A DNA stretch of 9,852 nt from Bacteroidales bacterium (GTDB lineage Bacteria; Bacteroidota; Bacteroidia; Bacteroidales; Muribaculaceae). The translations under genes were made by a program, and so were the position numbers. Shown piece by piece: positions 1 to 6,546 of the stretch. The notes under the pieces are model-generated. The model did not search any database and was not told the DNA's origin. It saw nothing but the letters and a program-made list of their open reading frames with translations. How positions within the stretch are numbered: the stretch's first letter is position 1; each line of letters starts with the position of its first letter. The stretch spans positions 18,113-27,964 of the forward strand of contig JAAVGX010000001.1 in assembly GCA_014800065.1 (NCBI GenBank), written 5' to 3'.

Positions 1-437
1 GTTCGCCCCTCGTAGGTGCTCAACCGGTTGCGCCACTCGTCGCTGATGGGGAAGGTGCGTCCTAACGAAGGATCGAAATTAACCATCACGGTGTGGGCTA
101 TGCACTTCACCTCGCCGGTATTTTTCTCTATCACGCGCTGGTCGAGAATTAGTGAGCTGCGCGATATGGAGGCAACTGCTGTGAGTACCTCTATGTTATC
201 GTTGATAAATGTAGGGGCAATGAAGTCAACATCGATGTGCGCTACAACCAGACCGATTTTGCTCCAGTCATACCGGTCGCCGGTGAACTGCTTGAAATAG
301 TTCACTTTAGCCAGATCCATAAACTGAAAATACATCGCATTGTTCAGGTGTCCCAGCAGGTCGATGTCGTTGAAACGAATCTGGATGGGCTGGTGGTGAT
401 GATATTCGTAATCGGGTTGGGGTACTTTTTCGTTCAT
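1..437 (-). CDS. Acyl-CoA thioesterase, hotdog fold (4HBT/YbgC-FadM-like), C-terminus cut by window edge
   Basis: Translating the minus strand from the ATG at 437 gives 145 residues with no stop before the window edge. The protein is therefore partial and lacks its C-terminus. It begins MNEKVPQPDYEYHH and contains IQIRFNDIDLLGHLNNAMYF at about residues 17-36. This matches the 4-hydroxybenzoyl-CoA thioesterase signature, in which the Asp of the D-x-x-GH-x-N stretch is catalytic. A second hotdog strand segment, VAHIDVDFIAPTF, follows at about 64-76. Such enzymes hydrolyse acyl-CoA or acyl-ACP thioesters in the cytoplasm; the substrate cannot be read from the sequence. The gene starts 26 nt after the DUF721 stop and is probably the next gene of the same transcript. 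It could equally be called a YbgC-like thioesterase. The family is fairly certain, the substrate is not. Confidence 0.85.
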   Translation of the reverse strand, partial: MNEKVPQPDYEYHHHQPIQIRFNDIDLLGHLNNAMYFQFMDLAKVNYFKQFTGDRYDWSKIGLVVAHIDVDFIAPTFINDNIEVLTAVASISRSSLILDQRVIEKNTGEVKCIAHTVMVNFDPSLGRTFPISDEWRNRLSTYEGR

Positions 438-463
438 TTCTTAGTCAGGGGTTTAGTGTTCGG

Positions 464-754
464 TTAGTGTATGATCACAGCATCGATAACATCGTCGCCG
501 ACAGCTTCATTAAGCGATTTCACCAAGACGTCGCGCATGAAGGACAGTTGTTCTTTGATGGGAGCCGACACTATGTAGACGTGGAAAGTGCGGTCTTTGA
601 CGAAACGCTTGCCGGTGAATGAATTGATATACCCACCTACCACGCGTGGCCACACGGCTTCGATGGAGGCCTGCTGTAACTTTGAGCGCATGCCCGTGGC
701 CTCAATCATTTCATTGAGCACGTCTTCAAAGATAACGGGGTCGGTGCGTTTCAT
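464..754 (-). CDS. DUF721 / DciA-like protein
   Basis: This is a 96-residue cytoplasmic protein whose start ATG (754) overlaps the TGA of recF (753-751) as ATGA, which points to translational coupling. The frame stays open upstream to 1213, but that extension lies inside recF and is not credible. The sequence shows the DUF721 pattern: an N-terminal helix (about 9-30), then IEAVWPRVVG (31-40) and GYINSFTGKRFVKDRTFHVY (41-60), which gives a W-x-x-V-V-G-x-x-x-x-x-x-T pattern, and a C-terminal helix-strand (65-96). DUF721 is the domain of DciA, the bacterial replicative helicase loader/operator. Short forms next to recF are also known in other phyla. A role with DnaB at replication forks is therefore plausible by family, but this short protein is not itself characterised here. 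It ends with TAA. Confidence 0.85.
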   Translation of the reverse strand: MKRTDPVIFEDVLNEMIEATGMRSKLQQASIEAVWPRVVGGYINSFTGKRFVKDRTFHVYIVSAPIKEQLSFMRDVLVKSLNEAVGDDVIDAVIIH

Positions 755-1854
755 ACTTGAGTGAAAGTCCCATCCAACACCATCCAGAGTTTGGCCTTGC
801 CTTTGATGTCGGCCACGATTTCGTCCAGATGCTTGCGGTTGGTGTCGGTGATGAATATTTGACCGAAGGTGTCGGAATTGCTCACCAGAGCCATGATGCG
901 ACTCACACGCCCGGCGTCCAGTTTGTCGAAAATGTCGTCCAGCAGCAGCATTGGCTGCATTCCCAAGGCTTTGCGCAGAAGTTCGTACTGAGCAAAGCGA
1001 AGTGCCGACGTGAAGGTCTTGGTCTGTCCCTGCGAAGCTGTGCGTCGCAGATTCATTCCGTCGAGAGTAAACTCGATTTCGTCGCGATGCGGGCCGGAGG
1101 CAGTGTAGCCTAAAGCGATGTCGCGCCCGCGCAGGCGAGCCAGATGTGCAGCCAGTCCTCCCTCGCTCTCGTAATCGGCCGAGCGGTAGATGAGTGCCGG
1201 AGTTTCGTCGCAATTCGCAATTTCCCGGTAGTAGGGGAGCATCATGTCGCGGAGCTGAGCCACAACCTCGGCACGACGGGCATAGATATAAGCGGCGGCC
1301 ATTTCAAGCTGAATCTCAAGGGCTTCATATAGGCTCGGAGGTTGGGGTGTTTCCGATTTCAACAGAGCGTTGCGCTGGGCAAGTGCTGCATTATATTTAA
1401 TGAGTGTTTCAAGGTATCGCGCGTCGCTTTGCGAAATGATAGCGTCGATGAACCTGCGCCGGTCGGCCGGCTCGCCGGTAACCAGGTCCATATCAGCAGG
1501 CGAGACCATCACCAGGGGGAAGGCGCCGATGTGCTCGGTGAGACGCGCGTAAGGTTTGCCCGAACGCTTGAACACTTTGCGTCGACCCGGCTGTAGTGAG
1601 GCTTGAACATCCTCAGTGATGCCTCGTCGCTCATACTCACCCTTTAGCATGGCGAAGTCCTCGCCCCGGCGGATGAGCATCGGGTCCTGAGCGCCACCGA
1701 AGCTCTTGCAGAAGCTCAGGAAGTAGATGGCGTCCAGGAGATTGCTCTTGCCCATGCCGTTGTCGCCCAAAAAACAGTTGATTTTGGGCGACAACTCGAG
1801 CGAGGCCTCGCTGATGTTCTTGAAATTGGTGAGTGTGAGGTGAGTAAGTAGCAA
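751..1854 (-). CDS. recF: RecF, DNA replication/repair ATPase
   Basis: RecF is an SMC-like ABC ATPase that acts with RecO and RecR to load RecA at single-strand gaps. I take the TTG at 1854 as the start, giving 367 residues, the usual family size. It places LLLTHLTLTNFKN exactly where RecF proteins begin. The only in-frame upstream ATG (1926) would overlap the esterase by 58 nt, and the next internal ATG falls inside Walker A. Visible motifs are Walker A GDNGMGKS (30-37), the SPADMDLVTGEPADRRRF block (118-135), the SGPHRDE block (253-259), the ABC signature SQGQTK (274-279), Walker B PMLLLDDIFDKLD (301-313) and the D-loop/switch region IFITDTN (333-339). The gene follows the esterase by 14 nt and ends in the ATGA overlap with the DUF721 gene. 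All catalytic motifs are intact. Confidence 0.95.
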   Translation of the reverse strand: MLLTHLTLTNFKNISEASLELSPKINCFLGDNGMGKSNLLDAIYFLSFCKSFGGAQDPMLIRRGEDFAMLKGEYERRGITEDVQASLQPGRRKVFKRSGKPYARLTEHIGAFPLVMVSPADMDLVTGEPADRRRFIDAIISQSDARYLETLIKYNAALAQRNALLKSETPQPPSLYEALEIQLEMAAAYIYARRAEVVAQLRDMMLPYYREIANCDETPALIYRSADYESEGGLAAHLARLRGRDIALGYTASGPHRDEIEFTLDGMNLRRTASQGQTKTFTSALRFAQYELLRKALGMQPMLLLDDIFDKLDAGRVSRIMALVSNSDTFGQIFITDTNRKHLDEIVADIKGKAKLWMVLDGTFTQV

Positions 1855-1868
1855 AATCTTGAAGAATT

Positions 1869-2663
1869 TTATTTGCTGAATGCCTGATTGAAGAACCAGA
1901 GCTGGTAGGGTATTGCATTTTCCCAATAGGCGCGGGTGTGGTTGCCGGGACGAGAGATATAATCGTGGTTCACACCGGCTTTAAGGAGCTCTTCGTGGAA
2001 CTCATTGTTGACGCCTGCAAAGAAATCGTCAACACCGCAGTCAAAGATTATGTTGTAGTTACCTTCCTTAAGCTGAGGAATATAGGTGATGGCGGTATGG
2101 TCTTTCCAAGTCTGCTCATTTCCCTCGTATTTGCCGATGAGATTTGAAATTTTCCAACGGTTGGCAAAGGGAAGGATATTAAGTCCGCCGCTGGTGGAGC
2201 CAAGGTTGCCGAAGAGCTGAGGATGACGTGCGCCGAGGTACATAGCGCCGTGTCCGCCCATACTCAGGCCGGTGATTGCACGCTTGCTGCGGTCGTTGAT
2301 GGTAGGATATTTCTTATCGATGGTAGGCACGAGCACCTTGGTGATGAACGATTCCATTTCCATGCCGGGAGTATCCCAGTACCAGGAATCCATGCCCGAA
2401 GGCATCACCATAATCATGCCGTAGAGGTCGGCGAAATTACCCAAATCCTTGTTCACCACGCCCCATGCGCGGTAGTCGCCGCCGTAGCCGTTGAGCAGAT
2501 ACACGGTGGGAGCGGGATCGGCGGCCGAAGCCTGGTCGGGTACAATAACGGTAACCTTCATGTCCTCCGGAAGGTAGTTGGAGGCCACCGAGATGGTGTC
2601 GGTGCGGAATGCTGAGGCTCCAAAAGCCACAGCCAGCATCATGAGTGCGATGATGTGTTTCAT
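1869..2663 (-). CDS. Secreted alpha/beta-hydrolase, esterase D / putative esterase family
   Basis: This is a 264-residue enzyme with an N-terminal signal peptide (MKHIIALMMLAVAFGASA, about 1-18, likely cleavage after A-S-A), so it should act in the periplasm or outside the cell. It belongs to the esterase family that includes esterase D, feruloyl esterases and mycolyltransferases. The nucleophile elbow is GLSMGGHGA with Ser134, the likely acid is Asp212 or Asp213 in CGVDDFF, and the likely base is His242 in RPGNHTRAYW. The oxyanion-side loop YLLNGYGGDYRAW (55-67) is also present. The natural substrate (acetylated sugar, feruloyl ester or another ester) cannot be told from sequence. The gene starts 26 nt after the M16 peptidase and ends 14 nt before recF, so it is probably in the same transcript. 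Relatives are often found in carbohydrate-utilisation loci, but no glycan genes are near here. Confidence 0.9.
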   Translation of the reverse strand: MKHIIALMMLAVAFGASAFRTDTISVASNYLPEDMKVTVIVPDQASAADPAPTVYLLNGYGGDYRAWGVVNKDLGNFADLYGMIMVMPSGMDSWYWDTPGMEMESFITKVLVPTIDKKYPTINDRSKRAITGLSMGGHGAMYLGARHPQLFGNLGSTSGGLNILPFANRWKISNLIGKYEGNEQTWKDHTAITYIPQLKEGNYNIIFDCGVDDFFAGVNNEFHEELLKAGVNHDYISRPGNHTRAYWENAIPYQLWFFNQAFSK

Positions 2664-2689
2664 TTTTGTTGAATTGCTGAAGTAGTTGG

Positions 2690-3955
2690 TTATAGATTTT
2701 CAGGTCGATATATTACTGTTATCGGCTTTGTGTTGGCAAGCATTGTGCGGGCGAATGTTTCAACCTGCTGCGGTGTGAGGCTGCGCCGGTCGGCTATGGT
2801 GCGGTTGATGTCCTGCCCGTGGTATTCACACATGGCCAGTTGCAGGGCGCGTTCCAGATAGCGGGTATTGGCAAATCGGAAGTTCGCTTCGAAGCGATTT
2901 TGAACTCGTTCGAACTCGTACTCGCTCAGGTTACCCGGTTCTCCAACGCGGGTCATCTCGCTCACAATAAGGTCAATAGCTTGATCTATTGTAGCATCCT
3001 CATTATTGGTCAGAGAGGCCTGCACCATCAGAATACCCGGATGCTCCGAGCCCATGACGGATGCATCGACGGAGTTGAAAATACCCTGGCCCTTTCCGTA
3101 GATGAGATTGCGGGAGAATCGACAGGAGCGCCCAAGACTGAGCACGTCGGTCAGTGCGTCGGCCAGATAAAAGTTGGTGGTGCCGTAGGGATCCATTGGC
3201 CACGCCATTACAATCACCGGCACGGGTACCTTACCGTAAGCTGTGTGCGTGATGCCCCCGGTGTTGAAGCAGTCGTCCGGAAGCTGACGCTGCGCAATTT
3301 CGCGCCGTGGCACATCGGCAAACCATTTTTCCACAAGTCGGCAGGTGGTATCGAAGTCGATGTTGCCCGATATGGAAAGGATGGCGTTGTTGGGTGCGTA
3401 GTGGCTGTAGAACCAATGCTTCACATCGTCCATGGTCACACGTTCGATATGACTGATTTCCTTGCCGATGGTTGGCCAGGAGTAGGGATGATCGCTTCGG
3501 TAAACAAGCCGGCGGAGGATATGGCTCAGGTCGCCGTAGGGGCGGTCGAGATGCGTTTGCTTGAATTCCTCGATTACCACACCCTTTTGTACCTCAAGAC
3601 TTTTGGGCTTGAAGTCCAGCGCAAGCATACGGTCCGATTCCAGATAAAGTGCCGTTTCGATATTCTGAGCGGGCAGCGTGTCGTAGAAGTTGGTGAAGTC
3701 GTTGGAAGTCCATGCATTGGATTTTCCACCGGCATCTTCCAGCACATTGTCGAACGAGTCAACATGCTCCGACCCTCCGAACATCAGATGCTCGAACAGG
3801 TGAGCCATGCCCGACAGTTGAGGCGACTCATCGCGAGCTCCGACATTGTAGAGCAGGTTCACAGCCACCATCGCCGTGGTGGAATCGGGGCTGTGAACCA
3901 CTCGCAGGCCGTTGGGCAAAGTGAAGCGATTAACCGGAATTTTGTCGGCCTCCAT
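2690..3955 (-). CDS. M16 family zinc metallopeptidase (insulinase/processing-peptidase type)
   Basis: This 421-residue single-unit M16 peptidase carries the inverted zinc motif H-x-x-E-H as HLFEH: His52 and His56 bind zinc and Glu55 is the catalytic base. The third ligand is Glu129 or Glu130 in VVIEEFKQ. The N-terminal TLPNGLRVV (12-20) and YNVGARDE (36-43) are the usual opening strands. GGKSNAWTSNDFTNFYDT (76-93) is the typical stretch after the zinc motif, and the C-terminal inactive-like M16 domain fills about 190-421. No signal peptide is visible, so a cytoplasmic location is the simplest reading, although the upstream partner is a predicted lipoprotein. Its ATG (3955-3953) directly follows the isomerase TAA (3958-3956) with no spacer, so the two are probably translationally coupled. 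M16B enzymes often work as dimers; no second M16 gene lies in this window. The substrate is unknown. Confidence 0.92.
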   Translation of the reverse strand: MEADKIPVNRFTLPNGLRVVHSPDSTTAMVAVNLLYNVGARDESPQLSGMAHLFEHLMFGGSEHVDSFDNVLEDAGGKSNAWTSNDFTNFYDTLPAQNIETALYLESDRMLALDFKPKSLEVQKGVVIEEFKQTHLDRPYGDLSHILRRLVYRSDHPYSWPTIGKEISHIERVTMDDVKHWFYSHYAPNNAILSISGNIDFDTTCRLVEKWFADVPRREIAQRQLPDDCFNTGGITHTAYGKVPVPVIVMAWPMDPYGTTNFYLADALTDVLSLGRSCRFSRNLIYGKGQGIFNSVDASVMGSEHPGILMVQASLTNNEDATIDQAIDLIVSEMTRVGEPGNLSEYEFERVQNRFEANFRFANTRYLERALQLAMCEYHGQDINRTIADRRSLTPQQVETFARTMLANTKPITVIYRPENL

Positions 3956-4858
3956 TTACTCGTTAGGCAGTACCTTCATCGAGATGATGCGAACGTCTTC
4001 CTTGGGACGGTCAGCACCATCGGTTTCCACTTTCTCGATTTTATCTATGGTGTCCATGCCTTCAATCACTTCGCCGAACACGGTGTAGTCGCCATCCAGG
4101 TGAGGGGCGCCACCCACGGAGGTGTAGGCATCGCGCATTTCTGGGGTCACCATAAGGGGAGCGTTCGAGGCCGCTTCCACCTCAGTCTGGGCAATGAGGT
4201 TCTGACGCAGAGTTTCCAGACCGGCACTGTCGCCCGAGCGCTGCATGGCCATGATGCTGTCGCGATGGCTCTGAGCCAGGCGGTTGAAAATTTGCTGGCG
4301 TGCGCGGGTTTGCAGCATTGCGTCGATCTGCTCGATTTCCTGAGGAGAGGACTTGCGGCCTGTCACGATATAGAACTGAGAGCCGGAGCTCTTCTTTTCG
4401 GGGTTAACCTGATCGCCCTGGCGAGCGGCGGCCAATGCACCACGCTTGTGGAAATGCTTGGGGAATACGATTTCGGCATCGATTTTATAGTCCGGGCCAC
4501 CCATTCCGAGGCGTTGACCCGCAGTAGCCGTGCGAGAATCAGGGTCGCCGGCCTGAATCATGAATTCGTTGATTACACGGTGGAAGAGAGTACCATCGTA
4601 GTAGCCTTCTTCGGCCAGTTTCACGAAGTTATCGCGATGTTTGGGGGTATCCCCGTAGAGGAGAACGGTGAAATTGCCGGCAGTGGTTTCAACGGCAATT
4701 TTCACGGAGTTGGTATCGGGTTCCATAATTACAGTTTGTGTTTCAATAGAGTCAGTCATGTTAGATGTGCTTTCGGCATCGGTGCCGGCAGCCCGGCACC
4801 CTGTCAGGGCACAGAGTGTCAACGCCAGCATAGTAGCAAAGGTTCGTACGGTGCTCAT
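3956..4858 (-). CDS. Cyclophilin-type peptidyl-prolyl cis-trans isomerase, predicted lipoprotein
   Basis: This is a 300-residue cyclophilin that should catalyse proline cis-trans isomerisation outside the cytoplasm. The N-terminus is a lipoprotein signal (hydrophobic 7-19, lipobox LTGC, Cys21), followed by a linker rich in Ser, Thr and acidic residues to about 50. Core cyclophilin motifs are LFHRVINEFMIQAGDP (91-106, catalytic Arg94), the GSQFYIVTG strand (159-167) and VFGEVIEGMDTIDKI (260-274). Between the last two lies an insert of roughly 70-80 residues (about 168-250), rich in Gln, Arg and Glu and probably helical, which is much longer than in E. coli PpiA. The gene is 60 nt downstream of the 126-residue unknown gene and abuts the M16 peptidase. 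A joint role in envelope protein folding and turnover is an inference from this pairing. No Asp or Glu run follows the Cys, so surface export is not indicated. Confidence 0.92.
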   Translation of the reverse strand: MSTVRTFATMLALTLCALTGCRAAGTDAESTSNMTDSIETQTVIMEPDTNSVKIAVETTAGNFTVLLYGDTPKHRDNFVKLAEEGYYDGTLFHRVINEFMIQAGDPDSRTATAGQRLGMGGPDYKIDAEIVFPKHFHKRGALAAARQGDQVNPEKKSSGSQFYIVTGRKSSPQEIEQIDAMLQTRARQQIFNRLAQSHRDSIMAMQRSGDSAGLETLRQNLIAQTEVEAASNAPLMVTPEMRDAYTSVGGAPHLDGDYTVFGEVIEGMDTIDKIEKVETDGADRPKEDVRIISMKVLPNE

Positions 4859-4896
4859 ATAAAGAGATGAGAGGTTGAAAAATGTCGATTTTTTGA

Positions 4897-4916
4897 GATT
4901 AATCCTGATTAACCCT
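4897..4916. repeat. Two tandem 10-nt units before the isomerase gene
   Basis: GATTAATCCT (4897-4906) is followed directly by GATTAACCCT (4907-4916), which differs at one base, and then by AATC. It lies just past the TGA of the 126-residue gene (4921-4919), within the 60-nt gap before the isomerase. It could be a protein-binding site or chance; no strong hairpin or U-run is visible in the gap. Confidence 0.4.
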
Positions 4917-4918
4917 AA

Positions 4919-5299
4919 TCAAATGATATTGGTAGGGTAGAGGCGCTTGTAGATGCGGCGGAAGTTGTCGTCGCTGGCGCTCAGGGCTGCCGCACGTTCG
5001 CGGTAGTCCGCCCCGTAGAGACCCTGCATCAGGTCTGGGAGATAGCGGTGCTCGCGGTCGCGGTCGATGGCCGCTGCCACCAGGCGCTTGATGGGCTCTT
5101 CGAAGCCGTCGTGGTCGATGGCGTGAAGATACCGCGCAGCACTGGCCAGAAATTGACCCGAGAGGTCCACCGTATTCATATTCTCGATGAGGAAATCCAG
5201 CACCTCCGGCTCGCATTCGCCGATGTGGTTGGCAAGATACTCGTAAGTGAGCAACCCGTCGGGGTCGGATTTCAGATGCTTTATATCTTGGTCGGTCAT
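4919..5299 (-). CDS. Uncharacterised 126-residue protein, probably all-helical
   Basis: I do not recognise this family. The product has 126 residues, no signal peptide and no membrane segment, and is expected to be cytoplasmic. It is acidic in its first half (DPDG at 12-15, GECEPE at 27-32) and basic at the end (NFRRIYKRLYP, 112-122). Predicted helices cover about 15-27, 31-42, 47-60, 66-80, 86-95 and 97-107, a spacing that resembles a small helical-repeat or adaptor fold, but no motif proves this. The start ATG at 5299 is 11 nt after the ABC-F stop (5313-5311), so the two genes are likely co-transcribed, and a link to translation is possible only by position. The gene ends with TGA. Base composition and codon style match its neighbours, which argues for a real, resident gene. 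Confidence 0.75.
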   Translation of the reverse strand: MTDQDIKHLKSDPDGLLTYEYLANHIGECEPEVLDFLIENMNTVDLSGQFLASAARYLHAIDHDGFEEPIKRLVAAAIDRDREHRYLPDLMQGLYGADYRERAAALSASDDNFRRIYKRLYPTNII

Positions 5300-5310
5300 G
5301 ACTGTTCTGT

Positions 5311-6531
5311 TTATTCCATTAGTTTGCGATAGCGACGACGGGGCAGTTCTTTACCGCCGTTGAGACGTTTCTTGTGCTCCTCATAGTCCGAGTACGAACC
5401 TTCGAAGAACACCACTTCTCCGTCGCCTTCAAAAGAAAGGATATGTGTGCAGATGCGGTCGAGGAACCAGCGGTCGTGGCTCACCACAACGGCGCAACCG
5501 GCGAAGTCCTCAAGGCCTTCCTCCAGGGCGCGCAGTGTGTTCACGTCGATATCGTTGGTAGGTTCGTCCAGCAGCAGCACGTTGCCTTCTTCTTTGAGCG
5601 CCATGGCCAGATGGAGACGGTTACGCTCACCGCCCGAGAGTACGCCGATCTTCTTTTCCTGGTCGGCTCCCGTGAAGTTGAAGCGCGACAGATAAGCGCG
5701 GGCATTTACATCGCGCCCGCCCATTCTGAACGACTCAACACCTTGCGAAATTACCTCGTACACGCTCTTTTCGGGCAGAAGGTCGTGGTGAGTCTGGTCC
5801 ACATAGGCCACCTTGACGGTTTCGCCCACTTCAAAGGCACCGTTATCGGGAGCTTCCTGGCCCATAATGAGGCGGAACAAAGTCGTCTTGCCGGCACCGT
5901 TGGGACCGATTACGCCCACAATGCCGTTGGGAGGCAGGGAGAAAGAAAGATCCGAGAAGAGGGTCTTTTTGCCGAATGCCTTTGCCAGATGCGATGCTTC
6001 AATGACCTTATTACCCAATCGCGGACCGTTGGGAATGAAGATTTCGAGGCGTTCCTCGCGCTGCTTCTGGTCCTCGTTGAGCAACTTATCGTAAGAATTG
6101 AGACGAGCCTTACCCTTGGCCTGACGAGCCTTGGGTGCCATACGCACCCATTCGAGCTCGCGTTCGAGGGTCTTGCGGCGCTTCGAAGCCTGCTTTTCTT
6201 CCTGAGCCATGCGCTTGGTCTTTTGGTCAAGCCACGAAGAGTAGTTGCCCTTCCAGGGAATACCTTCACCGCGGTCGAGCTCCAGAATCCAACCCGCCAC
6301 ATGGTCGAGGAAGTAGCGGTCGTGGGTGATGGCGATTACTGTGCCGGGGTACTGCTGAAGGTGTTGCTCCAGCCAGTCGATACTTTCCGCATCCAGGTGG
6401 TTGGTAGGTTCGTCCAGCAGCAGCACGTCGGGCTGTTGGAGCAGCAGGCGGCACAGCGCCACGCGGCGGCGTTCACCTCCCGAGAGGGTAGCGATCTTCT
6501 GGTCGTCCGGCGGGCACTGCAGAGCATCCAT
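5311..6531 (-). CDS. ettA downstream fragment (possible restart product)
   Basis: This 406-residue open frame begins at the first ATG after the amber codon, 15 nt downstream of it (AAG CTC GAA CGC GCT ATG). It keeps the first signature LSGGE (16-20), the first Walker B (37-47), the inter-domain linker and the complete second ABC domain. It lacks the first Walker A, so domain 1 could not bind ATP normally. An automatic annotation would list it as a separate ABC-F gene. It is better read as the 3' part of the interrupted gene. Whether it is translated by restart is unknown. Confidence 0.55.
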   Translation of the reverse strand: MDALQCPPDDQKIATLSGGERRRVALCRLLLQQPDVLLLDEPTNHLDAESIDWLEQHLQQYPGTVIAITHDRYFLDHVAGWILELDRGEGIPWKGNYSSWLDQKTKRMAQEEKQASKRRKTLERELEWVRMAPKARQAKGKARLNSYDKLLNEDQKQREERLEIFIPNGPRLGNKVIEASHLAKAFGKKTLFSDLSFSLPPNGIVGVIGPNGAGKTTLFRLIMGQEAPDNGAFEVGETVKVAYVDQTHHDLLPEKSVYEVISQGVESFRMGGRDVNARAYLSRFNFTGADQEKKIGVLSGGERNRLHLAMALKEEGNVLLLDEPTNDIDVNTLRALEEGLEDFAGCAVVVSHDRWFLDRICTHILSFEGDGEVVFFEGSYSDYEEHKKRLNGGKELPRRRYRKLME

Positions 6532-6546
6532 AGCGCGTTCGAGCTT

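Noticed and set aside
755..1213. Upstream extension of the DUF721 frame to 1213
   Set aside because: It lies wholly inside recF in another frame and is low-complexity in Arg, Ser and His, typical of a shadow frame.
1855..1926. N-terminal extension of recF to the ATG at 1926
   Set aside because: It overlaps the esterase coding region by 58 nt and adds 24 residues with no RecF similarity.
2819..4870. A 683-codon open frame on the plus strand, antisense to the M16 and isomerase genes
   Set aside because: It is codon-aligned antisense to both genes. Its stops would need TTA, CTA or TCA codons in the real genes, which this genome uses rarely, and the zero-spacer junction keeps both genes in one phase. 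The translation has no recognisable motif.
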